A stretch of 64,000 bases of DNA from JAFAFN01 sp963707555 (GTDB taxonomy: Bacteria > Actinomycetota > Acidimicrobiia > Acidimicrobiales > Microtrichaceae), in the NCBI GenBank assembly GCA_963707555.1, contig CAVPQM010000014.1, forward strand, positions 310,001-374,000. The letters run 5' to 3'. The notes beneath the pieces were generated by a model. That model did no database searches. It worked only from the letters and a program-made list of their open reading frames with translations, and was not told where the DNA came from. Positions 27,511 through 35,828 of this stretch are shown here, piece after piece. Every line of letters starts with the position of its first letter. The first letter of the stretch is position 1. The position numbers were made by a program, and so were the translations under genes.

Positions 27511-28449
27511 ATGGGAGCAGTTGTAACGCCGCGGTCGAGGGGCCCGAGGCTGTCGCTCCAGGGTAGGTCCTGATGTTCCGGGGCCGGGCCAGGTCCTGAT
27601 CGACGTCGAGGCCGCCGGGTGCACCTGGTCGACACCACCATCCGGCCGGTGGTGAGTGGGCCGGCGCCGTCGTGTTCGATGATGCCTGGCCGTGAAGTCG
27701 CCGGACGGGTGTCGAGCGTGGGCTCGACGTGGAACAGTCGTGGTCGGGCGGCGAGCCGTCGTGCACCTGGGATGGCCAACGCGGCTATGCGTCCCTAGCC
27801 GTGGCCGACGTCGCCGCTGTTCGAGCCGCCCGAGCACGTCGCCGCAGCGGACGCCGTGGCGATGGTCGGCAGGGCCGCACCGCGGTGGCGATCGTGATCT
27901 TGCGCTGCCGTCGTCCGACGACGTCGCGCTGGTCACCGGCGCGCCGGAGGCCTGGTAGCGGTGACGTTGCAGACGGCGGCGAACGCTGGATCGGTGACCG
28001 TCGGCGCGGCGGGAGGGCGGAAGACGGCGGCGCGCGAGCGTCGGCACCGACGTCGCCGTCGACCACCACGATGCCGACTGCCCGACCGGGTCCGGGTGGC
28101 ACTCGGGGAGCGGCGGGTCACCGTCGCGCTCGACGGCGTCGGCGGGCCGCTCGGCGATCGGCCTTCGAGCTGATCGAGCGGGTGGACGTATGGTGGTCTT
28201 CGGCCCGGCGTCCGGCGGTCGACCAGTCCGATCGACGACCTGTACAGCTACGGCGTGACGCTGTCGGCGGCGATCGGAGACGGTTGGCCGTACCCGGAGC
28301 GATGCAGGCCGCCGCAGGTCGTGCCGTGGAGCCGCTGATCGAGGGTGCGGCGCAGCCCGGTCGACGAGCCGTTCGCCCTCGACGACGCGTCCGACGTGCA
28401 CGTGCGCCGAGGAGCGCAGGCGGTTGGCAAGGTCGCGCCGGTCCCCTGA
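27511..28449 (+). pseudogene. NADPH:quinone oxidoreductase / zinc-type alcohol dehydrogenase, heavily frameshifted
   Basis: No single frame covers it, but fragments in order across all three frames rebuild a medium-chain reductase. They are MGAVVTPRSRGPEAVAPG, GQVLIDVEAAGVHLVDT, DAVAMVG-GRTAVAIL, the Rossmann segment ALVTGA-GGLVAVTLQ, SVGTDVAVDHHDAD, RVTVALDGVGGPLG, AFELIER-MVVFGPASGGRPV-IDDLYSYGVTLSAA, AAAGRAVEPLIEGA, and the family-typical end VDEPFALDDASDVHVR-QAVGKVAPVP. At least six indels are needed in about 940 bp. Either a decayed gene or a badly called patch of assembly. It ends facing the Bax-inhibitor gene across a strong hairpin. Confidence 0.72.
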
Positions 28450-28453
28450 CGGA

Positions 28454-28479
28454 ACTGCCCCGGCCGTGGCCGGGGCAGT
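28454..28479. terminator. Strong hairpin between convergent genes
   Basis: ACTGCCCCGGCC-gt-GGCCGGGGCAGT, a 12-bp uninterrupted GC stem just after the quinone oxidoreductase stop and about 30 bp before the end of the opposing gene. No T-tract, typical for high-GC actinomycetes. Confidence 0.7.
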
Positions 28480-28509
28480 GCTCAGGTTCAGCGCTCTTCG
28501 GGTCAGGGA

Positions 28510-29402
28510 TCACTGACGCAGCTCGGCCAGCAGGCGCAGCATCTTGAGGTAGAGCCACACGAGGGTCAGCACCAGACCGAGCGCGGCGTACCAGTCCATG
28601 TAGCGGGGGGGTCCGTTCCTGGAGCGACGCTGATGAAGTCGTAGTCGAGGATGAGGTTCAGTGCGGCGACGACGACGATCACCAGGCTGATGCTGATGCT
28701 CAAGCGGCGAGTTGTCGACGATGAACGACACCGGGTCGCCCGTAGCAGGCTCCAGATGAACGTGCCCAGGTACAGGAACATGATGCCGAACGTGGCGCCG
28801 ACGATGCCCTTGACGAACTTGGGCGTCGCACGAAGGATGCGCAGGCCGTAGAGCACCAGCATCGCCAGGAACACGCCCATCGTCGCGAGGATCGCCTGCA
28901 CCACGATGCCGTCGAACTGCGCGTTGTAGAGGTGCGAGATCATGCCCAGCACAGCGCCCTCGAGCAGGGCGTAGGGAATCGCGGCGAAGCGTGCGAGCTG
29001 CGGCTTGAACGCCGAGACCATCGCCAGCACGAACGCACCGATCAGCGCGCCGAAGAACAGGACAGGGCTGTCGAACTGGGCGGTCACGGTGGGCCCGTCG
29101 GGCAGCGGGTTGAGGATCGGGGTCTCGGTGACCTGGGTCCAACCGAACCATGCGCCCAGCAGGATGAAGGCGAACATGACCAGCGTGGCTGAGGACACGC
29201 CGCCGAGAGTCATGACCTTGCCGTCGGTGACGATCGGTCCGGTCGGCGCCGCTGCAGTCGGCTGGTTCCACGTCGCGTTCTGGGCCGCTGCTCCGGTCTG
29301 CGCGGCTTCCCACTCCTGGGTCGGAGACGGCCCCGACCGAGCCAAGGTGCCGGTGTTCGACGGGTCGAACGCCTTGTCGGTCAGGATCGGATTGCGTGAC
29401 AT
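28510..29402 (-). CDS. Bax inhibitor-1/YccA family membrane protein (several frameshifts)
   Basis: About 295 residues if repaired. A polar N-terminus (MSRNPILTDKAFDPSN, with NATWNQP) precedes a run of helices: VSSATLVMFAFILLGAWFGW, SPVLFFGALIGAFVLAMVS, AIPYALLEGAVLGMISHLYN, IVVQAILATMGVFLAMLVLYGL, VGATFGIMFLYLGTFIWSLL. After SLLRATG the frame moves (VSFIVDN), returns (LVIVVVAALNLILDYDFI) and moves again (YMDWYAALGLVLTLVWLYLKMLRLLAEL). At least three shifts lie within 28590-28740. The intact parts match bacterial BI-1-like (DUF4870/YccA-U6-type) proteins. Possibly a calcium-leak or membrane-stress protein, by family only. Confidence 0.8.
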
Positions 29403-29508
29403 CGGTGCCTCTCGGATGCGGTGGAGTCCCACTGCGATGGAGCCCGCACGATAGCGGGGAGCTGCAGTGGCAACGCGGCGCTCGGCGTCGCGGTCCGCCG
29501 TCCGGCCA

Positions 29509-31014
29509 CTAGCTGAGGAGACGCTCGGCCACCGTGTCGGCGATGTCGGACGGACCGGCCGCGGCGTGCGCAGCGGTTCTCGCCGCCGCAGCGAGGAACC
29601 ATCCCCGCGCCGGGTGCGCCGACGCGTGGAAGTCCTCGTCCATCGCGACGACGTGCTTCACCGCGTGCAGGAACGTCGACTGGTCGGTCACCGCAGCAGC
29701 GCGCACCGCGGCCCAGGCCGCGTCGGTGGCGTCCGCGTCACCCGGGGGCACCGCGGACGCGGCGTCCGCTGCGGCGTCGGGGTCGCCGTCGCTGAGCGCG
29801 TCGAGCAGATCCTCGAGCGCCCCGTCGTCGGTCGGTGGCACCGTCAGCTCCTCGATCGCCGAGAGCTCCGACGTGCTCGCTGACTCCGTCGCGGACAGTG
29901 CCAGCTCGTAGATCGCCTCGAGCGACGCGGAGGACTCGATGCAGCGCCGCAGGGCGTTGGTCCCGGTGCACGCGTGGATGGCGCCGATGGGTGTTCGGTC
30001 GGCGAAGCTCGTGTCGGCGAACCGGGCGGCGTGTACGAGCGCTGCGGCCTGCACCAGGTCCTTGGGTGACAGTCCGTCCTGGAGCGACCCGAGTAGCAGC
30101 GGCGCCAGGTCACGAGCCGGGGTGCGGGCCAGACCGGTCGCGACCGTCGAGATGCGCGCCAGGTCGCCCTCGACGGCGGTGAGCTCCGACGCCGCGAGGT
30201 CACCGTCGAGCCCGCCGGCGCCCAGCTCGGCCAGGTCGAGCTCGGCGATGTCGGCGAGCACGCCGGCATCGGCGCGACGGGCGATGGCGTGGTCGGGGTC
30301 CTGCAGGTGGTTGCCGGCGAAGCGCGCCGCGGCACGCAGCAGCACCGGATCGAAGGACCCGAGGCGGTCGCACCACGCCAGCAGCTGCGCCGGGTAGATC
30401 ACCTTGTGCTCGTTGAGGTGGTAGCCGGCCGCACCCGCCGAGACGAGCGCTGCGACCGCTCCCTGGGTGTCGTGGTCCGCCGCGGTGAGCCATCGGTGAT
30501 CCGCCAGGTCGCACTCCCCGGCGAGCGCCGCGTCGAGGAAGCCCTGCACGGGATCGCCCTCGGGTGCCGCCGGTTCGAACCAGGCCAGGCAGGTCGGACC
30601 CTCACGCTCGTCGTACATGCCACCGTCGTGGGTGCCGACGGCGTAGGTGACCAGCTGGGCCGCGGCGAGCGTCGCGGTCGCGGGGTCGTGGTCACCGATC
30701 GCGGCGCACGTGTGCGCGGCGAGCACGACGTGGCTGACCAGTCCGTACGGGCCGCGCCCCTCGACACGGGTGTGGCGAAGACCGAGCCACAGCGCGGCCT
30801 CGCAGAGTTGCTCGGGTGTCGCACCGCCGCGGAGCTGGTCGGTCATCCACTCCAGGACGAGCTCGGTCGACGGTGGGGTGAGAGCCGACGTCGCGCCGTC
30901 GGGTGCCGTCCCCGGCGACCGCCTTCCGAGTGCGGCCAGTTCGTCGGTGAGAGCAGGCCCCGGCCAACGTGACCCAACGAACCCGTGTCCCACCAGCGTC
31001 GACCCCCTGAACAT
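29509..31014 (-). CDS. 501-residue protein of unknown function, all-helical
   Basis: One long intact frame with a codon pattern typical of real genes, in contrast to its broken neighbours. It is almost entirely predicted helix and rich in Ala, Asp and Leu. Conserved-looking spots are LRHTRVEGRGPYGLVSHVVLAAHTCAA, GTHDGGMYDEREGP, ADHRWLTAADHDTQGAV, YHLNEHKVIYPAQLLAW, FAGNHLQDPDH and a C-terminal VVAMDEDFHASAHP. The many His/Asp pairs could bind metal. Its shape recalls questin-oxidase-like helical proteins, but I cannot confirm this. ATG 31014 or a later start near MTDQLRGG are possible. Divergent from a thioesterase gene. Confidence 0.7.
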   Translation of the reverse strand: MFRGSTLVGHGFVGSRWPGPALTDELAALGRRSPGTAPDGATSALTPPSTELVLEWMTDQLRGGATPEQLCEAALWLGLRHTRVEGRGPYGLVSHVVLAAHTCAAIGDHDPATATLAAAQLVTYAVGTHDGGMYDEREGPTCLAWFEPAAPEGDPVQGFLDAALAGECDLADHRWLTAADHDTQGAVAALVSAGAAGYHLNEHKVIYPAQLLAWCDRLGSFDPVLLRAAARFAGNHLQDPDHAIARRADAGVLADIAELDLAELGAGGLDGDLAASELTAVEGDLARISTVATGLARTPARDLAPLLLGSLQDGLSPKDLVQAAALVHAARFADTSFADRTPIGAIHACTGTNALRRCIESSASLEAIYELALSATESASTSELSAIEELTVPPTDDGALEDLLDALSDGDPDAAADAASAVPPGDADATDAAWAAVRAAAVTDQSTFLHAVKHVVAMDEDFHASAHPARGWFLAAAARTAAHAAAGPSDIADTVAERLLS

Positions 31015-31068
31015 GCGTATCGGCCGGCAGTTCCCATCGGCGCGGCCGTGGGTCCATCATGGCAGCCG

Positions 31069-31941
31069 ATGAGCACCGAACCCGACCAGCCGACCCGACC
31101 GCCGCTCGAACCGGGAGCGATCACCCGATTCGCCGCCGACACCTCGGTCGAGCCGCTCGGCGACGGGCGCTACCGCGGGGTCATGGATCCGTCGTGGTGG
31201 ATCATCGCCGGCCCCAACGGCGGGTACGTCGCCGCGGTCGTGCTGCGTGCGATCGTCGCCGAGGTCGGGGACCCGCTGCGTCGGCCGAGGTCGATCACGC
31301 TGCAGTACCTGCGTCCGCCGTCGGCCGGCCCCGTCGAGGTCGAGGTGGTGATCGAACGGTCCGGACGCACGGTGTCGAACGTGACGGCCCGGATGACCCA
31401 GGACGGACGGCTGCTGGTCCTGGCCATCGTGGTGCTGGCCGTCGACCGTGACGACTCGGTCAGCTTCGACGAGGGCCCCGGGCTGCCCGCGCTGCCCGAC
31501 GGTGCACCGGTGCCGATGCCCGAGGACATCCCCGCTCGTGCCTACGACCCGGACCTCGACGTGCCGATGCGGCGCCACTACGACCTGCGCTGGGTGTCGG
31601 GCAACCTGCCCTTCGCCGCCGGCGACGACCCCGATGCCCGGGCCTCGACGGGCGGCTGGCTCCGCCTGCTGCAGTCGGATCCGGTCGACGAGCTCGTGCT
31701 CGCCGCGCTGACCGACGCGTGGATGCCGCCGATCTTCTCGCGGGTCTCGATCCCGATGGCCGTCCCGACCATCGACCTGACGATCCACTTCCGGGCGCGG
31801 CCGGCGGACTCCGACGACTTCTGCTTCGTGCACTTCGACAGTCCGCTCGCCGCCGACGGGTACCTCGTCGAGCACGGACGGGTGCTGGATCGCCACGGCC
31901 GCCTGCTCGCGGAGTCCCGCCAACTTGCGGTGGTCGCCTGA
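31069..31941 (+). CDS. Acyl-CoA thioesterase-like double hotdog protein
   Basis: A 290-residue protein of the TesB-like thioesterase family. The first hotdog has WWIIAGPNGGYVAAVVLRAI and RPRSITLQYLRPPSAGPVEVEV. The second ends with DLTIHFR, FCFVHFDSPLAADGYLVEHGRVLDRHGRLLAESRQLAV. Members hydrolyse acyl-CoA or act as hotdog partners in lipid metabolism. ATG at 31069 gives the best start; longer frames run into the divergent gene. Confidence 0.85.
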   Translation: MSTEPDQPTRPPLEPGAITRFAADTSVEPLGDGRYRGVMDPSWWIIAGPNGGYVAAVVLRAIVAEVGDPLRRPRSITLQYLRPPSAGPVEVEVVIERSGRTVSNVTARMTQDGRLLVLAIVVLAVDRDDSVSFDEGPGLPALPDGAPVPMPEDIPARAYDPDLDVPMRRHYDLRWVSGNLPFAAGDDPDARASTGGWLRLLQSDPVDELVLAALTDAWMPPIFSRVSIPMAVPTIDLTIHFRARPADSDDFCFVHFDSPLAADGYLVEHGRVLDRHGRLLAESRQLAVVA

Positions 31942-32010
31942 CGGCTCGGGCCTATCCTGTGTGCAGCGGTGACGTTGGGATCATCGGCGACCCAGAGGTG
32001 CACGAACGCA

Positions 32011-33252
32011 GTGGATGAGCGACCACGAAGTCTGCGGGCCATGCTCGCCGAGGCGAAGGACACCTCGGAGATCATGGTCGACTTGGCCTATGCGGCTGTG
32101 TACTTCAACGATCCGGGCATGGCCACCGAGGTGTCCGAACTCGAGGAGCGGATGAACGACCTCGTGCAGGACATGCGCGCGGTCTGCACGCTGGCGGTGC
32201 GCCGACCTGCCGAGGCCGAGGGCATGGCCTCGGTGCTGCAGATCATCTCGGCGATCGAGAGCATCGCGAACGCGGCGGTCGACGTGACCCGCATCGTCAC
32301 GCACCGCCTCGGCATCCCCCAGGAGCTGATCGCGGATCTCTCCAACGCCGAAGAGGTCTCGCACCGCGTCTGGGTGCGCGAGGGCTCGCACATGGCGCAC
32401 CGTCCGCTGAAGGACCTCGAGATCACCGTCCAGTGCGGCATGCGGGTCGTGGCGATCCGCCGTGAGCGTTCGTGGATGATCGAGGAGATCGACGGCGACC
32501 TGGTGCTCGTGCCCGGCGACGTGTTGTTCCTGCGCGGCTCACCCGCGGGCATCTCGCGACTGCACGAGCTCGCCGCCGCACCGGCGTGGGACGCACCCGA
32601 GGTCGCAGCGTCCGGCGTGCTCACCGACCTGGACCGTGCCGTCGACGTGCTCGTCGAGATGAAGAACATCTCCGAGGCCGCGGTCGGACTGGCGTACTCG
32701 GCGCTCGCGCTGCGTGACGTCGGCCTGGCGGCCGAGGTGCGCCACCTGGCCGAACGCCTCGACGAGATGAAGGACCACATGCAGCTGTGGGTCCTGCGCG
32801 CCGCCAAGGACGACGTCGACCCCTCGCCGTTGCGCGGGCTGCTGCAGCTGGCCTCGGCCGCCGAGGAGCTCGGCAACCAGGCGCACCAGATGGTGTGGCT
32901 GATCACCGACGACCGGGGGTTCCACCCGATCGTCAAGCTCGCCCTCGGAGAGGCCGACGTGGTCGCGACCCAGGTGCCGGTGGCGCCGGGATCGGTGGTC
33001 GACGGGCACTCGCTGGCCGAGCTGCAACTCGACATCGAGCCGGGCTTCCACGTGCTCGCGATCCGTTCGCGACAACCGCTACCTGTACCGGCCCGCGGGT
33101 TCGCGGTGCTGGTCGCCGGCGACTCGCTCATCGCGTCGGGCCCGCAGGAGGGCCGCGAACGCCTGGCCGAGCTCTGCGGTTGGACCGTCGTCGACGACGA
33201 GGACGACCCCTCGGGCGAGTTCGAGCTCGTCCCCCTCAGCGCCAGCCGCTGA
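32011..33252 (+). CDS. Tandem PhoU / TrkA-C (RCK_C) domain protein
   Basis: About 413 residues with an internal duplication: PhoU-like helices (about 8-100), an RCK_C/TrkA_C domain (about 115-190), then PhoU-like (about 205-300) and RCK_C again (about 310-395). The repeated signatures are SEIMVDLAYAAVYFNDPGMATEVSELEERM versus SEAAVGLAYSALALRDVGLAAEVRHLAERL, and MRVVAIRRERSW versus FHVLAIRSRQP. No membrane channel is present, so it is probably a cytosolic ligand-sensing subunit for a potassium channel or transporter encoded elsewhere. GTG at 32011 is the likely start. A hairpin follows two bases after the stop. Confidence 0.85.
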   Translation: MDERPRSLRAMLAEAKDTSEIMVDLAYAAVYFNDPGMATEVSELEERMNDLVQDMRAVCTLAVRRPAEAEGMASVLQIISAIESIANAAVDVTRIVTHRLGIPQELIADLSNAEEVSHRVWVREGSHMAHRPLKDLEITVQCGMRVVAIRRERSWMIEEIDGDLVLVPGDVLFLRGSPAGISRLHELAAAPAWDAPEVAASGVLTDLDRAVDVLVEMKNISEAAVGLAYSALALRDVGLAAEVRHLAERLDEMKDHMQLWVLRAAKDDVDPSPLRGLLQLASAAEELGNQAHQMVWLITDDRGFHPIVKLALGEADVVATQVPVAPGSVVDGHSLAELQLDIEPGFHVLAIRSRQPLPVPARGFAVLVAGDSLIASGPQEGRERLAELCGWTVVDDEDDPSGEFELVPLSASR

Positions 33253-33253
33253 C

Positions 33254-33283
33254 CACTCGCGGCGGCTTCGCTCGCCGCGAGTG
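33254..33283. terminator. Hairpin directly after the PhoU/TrkA-C gene
   Basis: CACTCGCGGCG-gcttcgct-CGCCGCGAGTG begins two bases after the stop codon. Stable 11-bp stem, no T-tract. It is followed two bases later by a second, longer palindrome. Confidence 0.65.
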
Positions 33284-33285
33284 AA

Positions 33286-33328
33286 CTCCGGTGATCCATC
33301 GACCGAATGGGTCGATCGATCACCGGAG
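33286..33328. repeat. Intergenic palindrome, family A copy 1
   Basis: CTCCGGTGATCCATCGACC-gaatg-GGTCGATCGATCACCGGAG: 19-bp arms with one mismatch and a 5-nt loop. A near-identical element, including the trailing gagatcg, lies at 33937-33971, so the pair brackets the small membrane-protein gene between them. Confidence 0.9.
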
Positions 33329-33348
33329 ATCGCCGTGGGATCGCGGGT

Positions 33349-33787
33349 TCAGTGCGAAGAGGGTCGGCGCCGAAGGGCCGACACCGCACCGATCGCGAGC
33401 ACACCGAAGAACGCCACCACCGCCGCCAGCGCGGAGAGCGCGTCGAGCGCAGTGAAGACGGGGTAGGTCGCAGACCCGTTGGCTTCCAGCTCGTCCGAGA
33501 GGCTCAGCGGCACCGAGCCGGGCCAGAAGTGCTCGACGCCCTCCGGCTCGACGACGCACACCCGTCCGGGGCGTCCGAGGACTCCGCCGCCGAACCACTG
33601 GTTCTCCTCGTGGCCGAACGCTGATGTCGAGGCCTCGCTGGGCGAGGTCGACGTAGCAGCCCGGTCCCTCGGGAATCTCCTCGTGCACGGCGACTTCGAG
33701 TGCACCTCCGAGCCAGAGCGTGGCGTATGCCGCAGCGGTCGCAGCGACGAGCACGGTGATCGCCGTCCTCCACCGTCCGCGCAGCAC
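33349..33787 (-). CDS. Hypothetical two-helix membrane protein (one frameshift)
   Basis: About 146 residues if one shift near 33615 is repaired. The N-terminal helix is WRTAITVLVAATAAAYATLWLGGAL. An outside domain (GCYVDLAQRGLDISVRP, then WFGGGVLGRPGRVCVVEPEG, VPLSLSDELEANG) follows, and the C-terminal helix is ALAAVVAFFGVLAIGAVSAL with a basic tail. No family recognised. Bracketed by two copies of a palindromic element. Confidence 0.5.
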
Positions 33788-33920
33788 CCTGTCGTTCCCT
33801 CAACCCCGTCGCCACGCCTCGAACCGTATCGTTCCTGGCGCAAACGGCGGCGGGTGGACGACCCTCCTGAACCGAGGGCTGGGAGCGACATCCCGTGTCA
33901 CCGACAGCCCTCGCTTCACG

Positions 33921-33971
33921 CACCCGAGTGGACTCGGGTGATCCATCGACCGAGTGGGTCGACGGATCACC
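33921..33971. repeat. Intergenic palindrome, family A copy 2, with an adjoining hairpin
   Basis: CACCCGAGT-gg-ACTCGGGTG at 33921-33940 overlaps GGTGATCCATCGACC-gagtg-GGTCGACGGATCACC at 33937-33971. The second is the partner of 33286-33328: same left arm and loop class (ga[a/g]tg), with right-arm changes. The stop codon of the SPFH frame (33967-33969) falls in it. Confidence 0.88.
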
Positions 33972-35191
33972 GGAGATCGGCGCCACCCGGGTGGAGTGGG
34001 GTCGTCATCGACAAGGTGTGTCGCGGACGACCCCTATTTCCTGGCGGGGCGTCAGTGGAGGGGGTCGTTGAGCTCGGCGGCTCGGGCCATCTCTGCCGCT
34101 GGGCGACCTGCTGTGCGGCCTGGGCGATCTCGGGTGACGGCGGGGGAGTCGGCGGCACCGGCGGGATCGGCGGCGGGGTGCTCGCCGTACGGCTTGCAGC
34201 GTCACGCCGACGTGCGGCGCTGCCGGGACCCTCGTCGACGGGGTCGTCGCCGGCGCCCTGGAACAGCTCTGCGATGCCGGCCAGCGAGCCGTAGACCGAA
34301 CCGGTGTCGAGCGGCAGGTAGATCTTCGTCGCCCGGCCATCGGCGATGCCCTGCAGCGCCTCGAGGTACTTGATCGCGATCAGGTCGTTCGTGGGTCCAC
34401 CGTCGTGGATCGCCTGGTAGACGGTCCGCGTGGCGTTGCCCTCACCGAGCAGCGATCGTCCGGCCCGGTAGCGCTCGGCATCGGCGAGGGTCTGCGACCG
34501 CCTCTGCCTGGCCCTGCGCCTCGAGCACCTGACGCTGTTTGAGGCCCTCGGCGGTGAGGATGGCCGCCTGCTTCTCGCCCTCGGCCTTCATGATGGCGGC
34601 CTCTCGGAAGCCGTCGGCGCTGGTGACCTGGGCGCGACGCCGATGCTCGGCCTTCATCTGCTCGTGCATGGCCGACATGACGTCCGGCGGCGGGTCGATG
34701 CGCTGGATCTCGACGCGGGCCACCCGCACACCCCACTTGTCGGTGGCGTCGTCGAGGATCTGGCGCAGCTCCATGTTGAGCTTGTCGCGGCTGGTGAGTG
34801 CCTCGTCCAGGCTGAGGTCACCGATGACGTTGCGCAGGTTCGTCTGGGCGAGCTTCGTGATCGCCATGAAGAAGTTGGCGATGTTGTACATGAGCCGCTG
34901 CGGGTCGGTCGGCTCGTAGTAGATGACGGCGTCGACCGACACGATCACGTTGTCCGACGTGATCACCTCTTGCGGTGGGCACGTCGACGACCTGCTCGCG
35001 GATGTCGACGAGCTGCATGCTCTGGACGAACGGCATGATCAGGTGGAGACCCGAGTCCTGGTCTCCTTGTACTTGCCGAGCTGCTCGATGATGCCCTTCT
35101 GGTAGGGCCGCACGATCCGGACGCTCGAGATCACCACCACCGCCAACAGGATGATGACGGCGATGACGACGATGATGATGGCAGTGCTCAT
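33967..35191 (-). CDS. SPFH/stomatin-like (Band 7) membrane protein (about three frameshifts)
   Basis: About 408 residues once shifts near 35050, 34975 and 34490 are repaired. The N-terminal helix is STAIIIVVIAVIILLAVVVISSVRIV. The Band 7 core has YQKGIIEQLGKYKET, LIMPFVQSMQLVDIREQVVDVP, ITSDNVIVSVDAVIYYEPTDPQ, DEALTSRDKLN and VRVARVEIQRIDPP. A coiled coil follows (EHRRRAQVTSADGFREAAI, KQAAILTAEG), then LADAERYRAG and NDLIAIKYLEALQGIA. After LFQGAG a Pro-rich tail runs through the palindrome at 33998-34034. NfeD is encoded 77 bp upstream on the same strand, the classic partner for stomatin-like membrane-microdomain proteins. Confidence 0.85.
33998..34034. repeat. Palindrome, family B copy 1 (within the SPFH C-terminal coding tail)
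   Basis: GGGGTCGTCATCGACA-aggtg-TGTCGCGGACGACCCC: 16-bp arms, two mismatches, 5-nt loop. A second copy at 50862-50898 shares the gtgg(g)agtg leader, left arm, loop and most of the right arm. Here the element is read as codons (NRGRPRHTLSMTTP) at the end of the SPFH frame. Confidence 0.9.
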
Positions 35192-35225
35192 GTGGCTGTC
35201 CTCGGTGGTCGGGCAGTCTTCGCGG

Positions 35226-35279
35226 GAGATCGGTCGTTCGGCCGAGATCGGTCGTTCGGCGGGGTCGGTCACTCGGCCG
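35226..35279 (+). repeat. 18-bp direct tandem repeat across the nfeD stop
   Basis: Three copies of g(a/g)gatcggtcgttcggcc at 35226-35243, 35244-35261 and 35262-35279, the last more divergent. The nfeD stop codon lies in the third copy, and the space before the SPFH gene lies in the others. Confidence 0.88.
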
Positions 35280-35772
35280 GGGTGGGGCGGTCCGGTGACA
35301 CGGGAGGGTGCGGGGGCAGGTCCGCCGGGATGTCCTGGGTGGGCAGCACGACCACTCGGGTGCCGACGACTTCTCGCACCCGGATCGGCGTGCCGGGGAC
35401 CAGCACGCGGCCGTCGCCGGACTCGGCTCGCCACTCCTCGCGGTCGATGCGCACCAGGCCGGTGTCGCCCTCGGCGATGTGTTCGAGGACGATGCCGCTC
35501 GCGTTGATCAGACGTTGTGAACCGATGCCGTCGCTCGGGCCCGAGTCGTTGAGTCGCCGGGCGAGCGGACGTAGGGCGAGGAAGAACGCTGTCGACGCGA
35601 CGATGAAGATGATCGCCTGGACGAGCGGGTCGGCACCGATGAAGCCGGCGATGCCAGCGACGACCGCAGCGAGGCCGAACGGCAGCATCACGAAGCCCGG
35701 CACCACGATCTCGAGGGCGCACAAGAGCACCCCGAGGACTACGAATCCAACGGCCAGTGTTTCGGCATCCAC
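35269..35772 (-). CDS. NfeD-like membrane protein
   Basis: A 167-residue short-form NfeD. Hydrophobic segments FVVLGVLLCALEIVVPGFVMLPFGLAAVVAGIAGFIG and VQAIIFIVASTAFFLALRPL are followed by an OB-fold (GIVLEHIAEGDTGLVRIDREEWRAES and VREVVGTRVVVLP). ALEIVVPGF is the family hallmark. NfeD proteins pair with stomatin-like SPFH proteins, and the SPFH gene follows on the same strand. GTG at 35772 chosen because the first helix starts soon after. Confidence 0.87.
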   Translation of the reverse strand: MDAETLAVGFVVLGVLLCALEIVVPGFVMLPFGLAAVVAGIAGFIGADPLVQAIIFIVASTAFFLALRPLARRLNDSGPSDGIGSQRLINASGIVLEHIAEGDTGLVRIDREEWRAESGDGRVLVPGTPIRVREVVGTRVVVLPTQDIPADLPPHPPVSPDRPTPAE

Positions 35773-35828
35773 GCCTTCACCGTACCGGCGGACGACCGTC
35801 GAGCGGCGGTCAGTAAACTGGAGCGACC

